Shown here piece after piece: positions 58,808-64,000 of a stretch of 64,000 nucleotides of DNA; within the stretch, counting starts at the first letter, position 1; every line of letters begins with the position of its first letter. Under the pieces are notes generated by a model, which saw nothing but the letters and a program-made list of their open reading frames with translations, ran no database searches and was not told where the DNA came from. The position numbers and the translations under genes were made by a program. Where the stretch lies: the NCBI RefSeq assembly GCF_025264665.1, contig NZ_CP073697.1:4135501-4199500 (forward strand), read 5' to 3'. The stretch is from Edaphobacter flagellatus. Its GTDB lineage: Bacteria > Acidobacteriota > Terriglobia > Terriglobales > Acidobacteriaceae.

Positions 58808-60903
58808 AAGAAACGAAAGCGCCATCGAGATGGTCGCCGGCCAATTTGCAGGCGTTGTTGCTGCCTGTTGCAGCGATCAGCATGGTCTTCGTTATGTTGA
58901 TACCGGTGCCGGGTGTAGTGTTGGACGTTTTGCTGGCTGCGTCCATTACGGCATCAGTCATTGTTTTTCTGACGGCGGTGCAGGTGAAACGCGCCGTGGA
59001 CTTCTCCGTCTTTCCGACGCTGTTGCTGCTGCTGACCCTGTTTCGTCTGTCGCTCAATCTGGCATCGAGTCGAAGAATTCTGTTGCATGGCCACGAAGGG
59101 ACAGGCGCTGCCGGCTCAATGATTGAATCATTTGGGCAGTTCGTCGTCGGTGGAAATTACGTCGTCGGTTTTGTGCTGTTTCTTGCTCTCATTGCGATTC
59201 AATTTCTCGTTGTCAGCCATGGTGCCGTGCGGACGGCCGAGGTGACGGCACGATTTACGCTCGATGCCTTGCCGGGCAAGCAGATGGCGATTGATGCGGA
59301 CATGAACGCTGGTCTGATTGACGAGCAGGGAGCCCGTAAGCGGCGCGAAGCGATTGCGCGCGAAGCGGAATTCTATGGTGCGATGGATGGCGCTGCGCGA
59401 TTCAACCAGCGCGACGCCATGGCAACCATTCTGATTACGGCAATCAATATTATTGCGGGATTGTTGATTGGGGTCTTTCAGCAGGGCGTCGACCTGGTAA
59501 CGGCAGTGAAGACCTACACGATATTAACGGTTGGCGACGGATTAGTGACGATGATCCCCAGCCTGCTGGTGTCGATTGCCGGTGGTGTGGTGCTGACGCG
59601 TGCTTCAACAGCTGGATCTCTTGACAAGGAGCTTGGGACCCAGCTCTTCCGCGCGCGCAACACATTGTGGATTGCATGCGGCGTGCTTGTTGCTCTTGCA
59701 TTGGTCCCTGGTTTGCCGAAGCTGTCCTTCCTCCTGCTTGCTGCCGGAGTCGCCATGCTTGCGCGTAGGATTCCGGCAAGTCAGGCAGACGCAGCAGAGA
59801 AAGATGTGGCTGGTGGGGCAAAGGCGAAGCAGGCTGAAGCCGCGAAGGTTGAAAACCTGGCATCGCTGCTGAAGATGGATGAGCTGACGCTCGAGATCGG
59901 CTTTCAGTTGATTCCGTCGGTCGATGAGAAGCAGGGCGGCCAGATGCTGAACCGCGTGCGCGCTCTAAGGCGTCACCTTGCGACAGAGTTGGGCTTCATC
60001 GTCCCGCCAGTTCACATTACAGATAACCTGCGGTTGAAGCCAAGAGAGTATGTGGTTAGCCTTCGCGGGGTTGAGATCGCTCGCTGGCAGACCGAGCAGA
60101 ACTGTTTGCTGGCGGTAAATGGCGATCCCAAGGCTCGTCCTCTACCAGGAATCGAGACGAAGGAACCAGCGTTTGGTGTCACCGCGCGATGGATCGATCC
60201 AGGCCTGGAAGAGCAGGCGCTTGCGGCTGGATATTCCGTCGTCGATCAGACGACGGTAATTGGAACGCATCTAGGCGAATTGATTCGACGGCATGCGTAC
60301 GAGCTGCTGAGCCGGCAGGAAGTAAAACGTCTGCTGGACAGTCTGAACGAGAGTCATCCAAAGCTGGTGGAAGAGCTGGTGCCGAAGCTGATGTCGTTGG
60401 GCGAGGTGCAGCGCGTCCTGCAGCAGCTTCTGCGCGAACAGGTCTCGATCCGCGATCTGGGAGCAATTCTTGAGGTTCTCGTCGAAACGTCACAGCAGTC
60501 GAAAAACGTCGTGCACCTTGTGGAGAGTGTGCGCCAATCGCTGGGGCGCGGGCTTGTGCGTCCGCTGCTGGACGCCGATGGAGGGCTTCGTGTGTTGATG
60601 CTTGACCAAGAGATGGAGAGCGAGCTGATTGGAACGTTTGATCCGCAGAGCGCGGGACATCTGCTGGGAGATGGCGCGCATGGAACGGCGATGCCGGGTG
60701 ATTTCCTGCGACGTCTTGTGGAATCTGTGAAACGCCTAACCGGACAGGGAAGCATATCGGCCCTTCCCGTGCTCTTGTGTCCGAGTCCGGCGCGTTATCA
60801 CGTTCGCCGTTGGCTGGAGCCGTTTCTGCCGAAGATAACGGTGTTATCGCCGGTCGAGATACCGCCAGAGGTTCGTGTGCGAAGCATGGGAACAATCGGC
60901 TGA
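58804..60903 (+). CDS. flhA: flagellar export gate protein FlhA
   Basis: A 699-residue export gate subunit. The membrane half includes LFRLSLNLASSRRILLHGHE, the FHIPEP-type region with KQMAIDADMNAGLIDEQGAR and FQQGVDLVTAVKTYTILTVG. The cytoplasmic half ends with PSPARYHVRRWLEPFLPKIT and VLSPVEIPPEV. In many bacteria flhF and flhG follow; here the next gene is fliA, so polar-placement genes are absent from this position. Confidence 0.96.
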   Translation: MKETKAPSRWSPANLQALLLPVAAISMVFVMLIPVPGVVLDVLLAASITASVIVFLTAVQVKRAVDFSVFPTLLLLLTLFRLSLNLASSRRILLHGHEGTGAAGSMIESFGQFVVGGNYVVGFVLFLALIAIQFLVVSHGAVRTAEVTARFTLDALPGKQMAIDADMNAGLIDEQGARKRREAIAREAEFYGAMDGAARFNQRDAMATILITAINIIAGLLIGVFQQGVDLVTAVKTYTILTVGDGLVTMIPSLLVSIAGGVVLTRASTAGSLDKELGTQLFRARNTLWIACGVLVALALVPGLPKLSFLLLAAGVAMLARRIPASQADAAEKDVAGGAKAKQAEAAKVENLASLLKMDELTLEIGFQLIPSVDEKQGGQMLNRVRALRRHLATELGFIVPPVHITDNLRLKPREYVVSLRGVEIARWQTEQNCLLAVNGDPKARPLPGIETKEPAFGVTARWIDPGLEEQALAAGYSVVDQTTVIGTHLGELIRRHAYELLSRQEVKRLLDSLNESHPKLVEELVPKLMSLGEVQRVLQQLLREQVSIRDLGAILEVLVETSQQSKNVVHLVESVRQSLGRGLVRPLLDADGGLRVLMLDQEMESELIGTFDPQSAGHLLGDGAHGTAMPGDFLRRLVESVKRLTGQGSISALPVLLCPSPARYHVRRWLEPFLPKITVLSPVEIPPEVRVRSMGTIG

Positions 60904-60932
60904 TGCAGGACGAGTGAAAGGGGAGTAAGCAG

Positions 60933-61832
60933 ATGGGTGCAGGGAGATCGATACCAGTGAATGTGCTGTCTGGTTTTCCACGATTGGAATGGAGCGGCGA
61001 TTTGGATGTGGAGATCGCAACCGGAAAAGGAGCGGATATGCCGGCCTTTGCCCCGTTTACCGAAGCGGTAGGAGATGGCGCAGCGACGGAGCGCGACGTG
61101 TTGTTGATGGAGCATCTGCCAACAGTGCGTTATATTGCGCGGCGCATTCATGAGAGGCTGCCGCAGCACGTCGATCTCGACGACTTGGTGTCGGCTGGTG
61201 TTGTCGGCCTGATCGATGCCTTCTCGAAGTTCGATCACACGAAGAAGGTGCAGTTCAAGAGCTATGCGCAGTTTCGTATTCGCGGTGCGATTCTGGATTC
61301 TTTGCGCACGTTGGACTGGAGCCCCAGAGAGCTGCGCCGCAAGGGACGCGCGGTAGAAGAAGCCATACGGGCCGTGACGCAGAGAATTGGCCGATCTCCA
61401 TCTGAGCAGGAGATCGCCGCGGAGATGAAGCTCAGCTTGAATGAGTATCAGCAGCTGCTCGGTGATTTGAAGGGACTCGAGATTGGCAGTCTTCATATCG
61501 AGCGCTCGGAGGATTCCGGCGATGAGGAGCTGGCCTATATCCCAGGTTCGCCGGAAGAAGATCCGCTATTCCGTTGTCTGAAAGGTGAGATGAAGCAGAG
61601 GCTCGCCGATGCGATCGATGAGCTTCCGGAGAGAGAGCGGATGGTGCTGACACTCTACTACTACGAAGAGCTGACGATGAAGGAGATTGGCCTGACGCTT
61701 GGAGTGGTGGAATCGCGTGTCTCCCAGATCCACTCATCGGCTGTGTTGCGGCTGCGTGCTGCGCTGGGTGGTTTGAGGGCGACCGATGCAGCTCCAGTGA
61801 AGAACGGTATGAAGCGTAAGTCTACGCGCTAG
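60933..61832 (+). CDS. fliA: flagellar sigma factor FliA (sigma-28)
   Basis: RNA polymerase sigma factor for late flagellar genes. Region 2 reads LPTVRYIARRIHERLPQHVD and FKSYAQFRIRGAILDSLRTL, region 3 ELRRKGRAVEEAIRAVTQRI and region 4 YYEELTMKEIGLTLGVVESR. Two starts have good ribosome-binding sites: ATG 60933 (AGGGGAG, 299 residues) and ATG 61038 (AAAAGGAG, 264 residues). The shorter form matches the usual FliA length; the longer adds a 35-residue tail without known motifs. No anti-sigma factor FlgM is visible. Confidence 0.93.
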   Translation: MGAGRSIPVNVLSGFPRLEWSGDLDVEIATGKGADMPAFAPFTEAVGDGAATERDVLLMEHLPTVRYIARRIHERLPQHVDLDDLVSAGVVGLIDAFSKFDHTKKVQFKSYAQFRIRGAILDSLRTLDWSPRELRRKGRAVEEAIRAVTQRIGRSPSEQEIAAEMKLSLNEYQQLLGDLKGLEIGSLHIERSEDSGDEELAYIPGSPEEDPLFRCLKGEMKQRLADAIDELPERERMVLTLYYYEELTMKEIGLTLGVVESRVSQIHSSAVLRLRAALGGLRATDAAPVKNGMKRKSTR

Positions 61833-61850
61833 ACGGATTGAAGGCCACGA

Positions 61851-62846
61851 ATGGAAAAGAAGCTCGGACAGGAAGATATTGATGCGCTATTTGCTGCGGC
61901 GAATGCTTCAGCCAAGGCAGTGCAGGAAGACAAGAGCGAACAGCTTCCGGAGACCTATGTCTTCAGTCGCGCAGGCAAAATCAGTAACGATCAGATGCGT
62001 GCCATCAGCACGGTAAACGACCTGTTTGCGCGCAACCTGATGCACTCGATGAGTGGATGGTTGAGGACACCGTTTCGCGCCAAGCTGGTTGCGGGTGAGC
62101 AGCTGCCCTTCAGTGAGTTCCTGGAGCGGCTGTCGACTCCGACATATCTCTATTCCGTACGGCTTGAGCCGCTTGGAGCCGTTGGGCTGATCGAGCTGGA
62201 TTTGTCGCTGGCCTCACCGATGGTCGATGTACTGCTTGGCGGGAATGGGCAGACGACACCGCTTCGCGAGTTGACCGAGATCGAAGAGTCCATCATGACA
62301 GCTGTCATCGAGATGGTGGTGCAGGAGCTGACGCTGGCGTGGCAATCCGTCGGCCTGGAGTTCGCTCTTGAGAAGCGTGAGACAGAGGCGCAGGCAGCAC
62401 GCACGATGACGCTTGGCGAGAAGACCCTGTGTGTGAGCTTTGAGTTGAAAATGACAGCTGCCCAGGGTGTGCTGAACCTGTGTTTGCCTGCAGTGGTGCT
62501 GAACGCGATCCTGCGCAGGCTGATTGCAGAGGGAGATCGGCCGCGGCGCCGCTCGCTCGACGCGACATCCCGAATACGCGAACTGATGGCTGGAGCACGC
62601 GCTGGCATAGCGCTGCAGTTGCCTGCAATGCGTCTGCGCGCTTCCGAGATTGCCGCTCTGGAGCCGGGAGCGATATTGCGCCTGCCGATATCGCGGCATG
62701 AGTGCTCGGATCTGTACGTTGGCGGTCTTCAGCTTGCGCAGGCCTACCCGATGAAGAGCGGTGAGCATCGTGCGGCACGTTTGGTTGGTACAGCCGAAAG
62801 CGTGCAGACAATGCAGGTTAGCCCGCAGACTTCGATGGCGAATTGA
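61851..62846 (+). CDS. fliM: flagellar motor switch protein FliM
   Basis: 331 residues. The N-terminal segment KLGQEDIDALFAAANA is the CheY-P-binding peptide (L-x-Q-x-D-I-D-x-L), followed by the CheC-like middle domain (LMHSMSGWLRTPFRAKLVAG, LSLASPMVDVLLGGNGQTTP) and a C-terminal SpoA domain (RASEIAALEPGAILRLPISR). Presence of the EIDALL-type peptide implies chemotactic control of rotation. Confidence 0.95.
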   Translation: MEKKLGQEDIDALFAAANASAKAVQEDKSEQLPETYVFSRAGKISNDQMRAISTVNDLFARNLMHSMSGWLRTPFRAKLVAGEQLPFSEFLERLSTPTYLYSVRLEPLGAVGLIELDLSLASPMVDVLLGGNGQTTPLRELTEIEESIMTAVIEMVVQELTLAWQSVGLEFALEKRETEAQAARTMTLGEKTLCVSFELKMTAAQGVLNLCLPAVVLNAILRRLIAEGDRPRRRSLDATSRIRELMAGARAGIALQLPAMRLRASEIAALEPGAILRLPISRHECSDLYVGGLQLAQAYPMKSGEHRAARLVGTAESVQTMQVSPQTSMAN

Positions 62847-62858
62847 AAGGAGAACGAG

Positions 62859-63149
62859 ATGGAAATGGCTGGAAGCACCGACACGAAGATCAGCCGGCTG
62901 AACGATATTGATCTGGATGCCACGCTCAGATTTGGTTCATGTGAGATGACGCTTGAAGAGGTTCTCGCGCTGGGACCTGGCGCGGTGATCGAGCTGGACC
63001 GTCACGTCAACGAACCAGTGGATCTGGTGGTTGGAGACAGGATCGTGGCCCGCGGAGAGGTAGTTGTCGCCAGCGGAAACTTTGCGCTGCGCGTAACCGA
63101 GGTAGCTGCGCCGCAACTGCGGCTGGAGACAATTCGATGCTTTTTCTAA
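62859..63149 (+). CDS. fliN: flagellar motor switch protein FliN (copy 2)
   Basis: 96 residues with a canonical FliN/SpoA domain (FGSCEMTLEEVLALGPGAVI, ELDRHVNEPVDLVVGDRIVA, then RGEVVVASGNFALRV). It follows fliM by 12 bases and overlaps the next gene by 13. A second FliN-like protein is encoded at 55.1 kb. Confidence 0.94.
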   Translation: MEMAGSTDTKISRLNDIDLDATLRFGSCEMTLEEVLALGPGAVIELDRHVNEPVDLVVGDRIVARGEVVVASGNFALRVTEVAAPQLRLETIRCFF

Positions 63150-64000
63150 ATAGAAGACCAGAACAGCAGGGGCCGGAGCTCTCGCAAGGCATCGAGGGTG
63201 CATTGGCGTGGGCAGGCGATACCTATCGCTCGTCTGCGATGAACACAGCGCAGTCCGTCGTAACAAAGCGTATGTGTGGCAGCCCGGAGTGCAGTGGCTC
63301 GCGCCTGTCTCCATGGAGGAACAGAAAACGTCCCATTTTTGAAGGAGAGTGGGCATGCAGTGGACGTTGTGTGCTGGGGCTGGTCAGCGCCGCCATTCGT
63401 CGAGAGGCGAATGACATGGGCGACACGCTACCGATACAACACAGGCATCGTGTACCTCTTGGACTGGTGTTGCTGTCGCAGGGATGGATCACGCAGGCAC
63501 AACTTCAGCAGGCACTCAGCGCGCAGCGTCAGCAGGGAGGCCGTATCGGCGAGCGCCTTATAGCCGACTGCGGTGTAGAGGCTACGCAGATCATGCGCGG
63601 TCTGAGCATGCAGTGGGGATGCCCGGTCCTTTCGACCAAAGGTTTTACCCCAAGCGCGATGGCTCTGGTGATGCCGAAGCTGTTTATTGAGGAGTTCAGT
63701 CTTCTACCGCTGCGCGTCGCCGGGTCGCGCATTCTGTATCTCGGTTTTGAGGATCACCTGGATGCTTCTGCCGCGCTTGCCCTGGAGCAGATGACAGAGT
63801 TGAAGGTGGAGAGCGGCCTGGTGCCTGCGGAGGATTACTTTACGGCTCGTCAAAATCTGCTGGAGTATGAGGGCGTCTCCGCGAAGATGATGGGTGTCGA
63901 CGAGCAGGACGTTCTCGCGGCGAAGATCACCGCAATTCTCGAACAGAAACAACCGATGGCATCACGACTCGTACGCATGCACAAGTACTATTGGCTGCGG
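63137..64000 (+). CDS. GspE/MshEN N-domain protein with cysteine-rich N terminus (partial)
   Basis: Open from ATG 63137, inside the fliN 3' end, to the window edge (288 codons, no stop). An N-terminal Cys cluster (CGSPECSGS... WACSGRCVLG) has zinc-ribbon-like spacing. Residues about 107-170 (VPLGLVLLSQGWITQAQLQQ, then ALSAQRQQGGRIGERL) fit the first MshEN repeat, R/P-L-G-x-x-L-x-x-x-G-x-I-x-x-x-x-L-x-x-A-L, a fold that binds c-di-GMP in MshE and related type II/IV secretion ATPases. Whether an ATPase domain follows lies outside the window. Confidence 0.75.
   Translation, partial: MLFLNRRPEQQGPELSQGIEGALAWAGDTYRSSAMNTAQSVVTKRMCGSPECSGSRLSPWRNRKRPIFEGEWACSGRCVLGLVSAAIRREANDMGDTLPIQHRHRVPLGLVLLSQGWITQAQLQQALSAQRQQGGRIGERLIADCGVEATQIMRGLSMQWGCPVLSTKGFTPSAMALVMPKLFIEEFSLLPLRVAGSRILYLGFEDHLDASAALALEQMTELKVESGLVPAEDYFTARQNLLEYEGVSAKMMGVDEQDVLAAKITAILEQKQPMASRLVRMHKYYWLR

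Overview
The window looks like the chromosome of a soil-type acidobacterium (Acidobacteriaceae/Terriglobia; Granulicella, Edaphobacter and Terriglobus are the genera I would compare first). The basis is an 1106-residue TonB-dependent receptor with an N-terminal carboxypeptidase-like regulatory domain, many secreted peptidases, interspersed intergenic repeats, and remnants that resemble acidobacterial regulators. This is family-level recognition only; no database was searched. I saw no insertion sequence, prophage, rRNA or CRISPR array.

Layout. 0-9.4 kb: secreted hydrolases (M14 carboxypeptidase, S15/CocE-type hydrolase, M13 and M24 peptidases, a toroid-like protein), interrupted at 4.05-4.66 kb by an intergenic repeat with hairpins. 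9.4-12.1 kb: a nucleoside-permease-family protein, fructose-1,6-bisphosphatase with a coupled small ORF, and tRNA-Ala(CGC). 12.3-15 kb: a MarR-isochorismatase-small membrane protein-MFS operon with a palindromic operator. 15.2-18.5 kb: an AraC regulator divergent from two tandem SDR genes and an F420-reductase-like gene. 18.5-19.7 kb: decayed sequence with a frameshifted regulator remnant. 19.7-27.9 kb: GNAT, EamA exporter, L-arabinokinase-like GHMP kinase and DeoR regulator on the minus strand, then a TonB receptor and a glycerophosphodiesterase on the plus strand.

28.0-31.9 kb holds what I consider the most interesting system: four minus-strand genes whose products match the parts of a Fap functional-amyloid secretion system. 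They are a serine-rich subunit with two amyloid-like repeats, a second small repeat protein, a signal-peptide-bearing C39 cysteine peptidase and a coiled-coil plus beta-barrel outer-membrane protein. Both subunits carry a leader-like L-x-D-x-x-[LM]-D-R-V-T-A motif next to the peptidase that could process it.

32.4-41.8 kb: uvrB, a histidine phosphatase, a CLC transporter of the fluoride type preceded by a recognisable fluoride riboswitch, an FAD monooxygenase, an HAD phosphatase, a second copy of the intergenic repeat, a DUF4097-like repeat protein, an RND/HlyD adaptor and lexA.

42-64 kb is a flagellar island. It opens with an OmpR-type response regulator, a small histidine-kinase-dimerisation-like protein and a sigma-54 activator that has lost its DNA-binding domain. 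Then come flgBC-fliE-fliFGHIJ-fliK-flgD-flgE-fliL-fliN-fliOPQR-flhBA-fliA-fliM-fliN. Three sigma-54 (-24/-12) promoters sit before flgB, fliK and fliL, which fits control by that activator. The window ends inside a gene with a cysteine-rich N terminus and a GspE/MshEN-type (potentially c-di-GMP-binding) domain.
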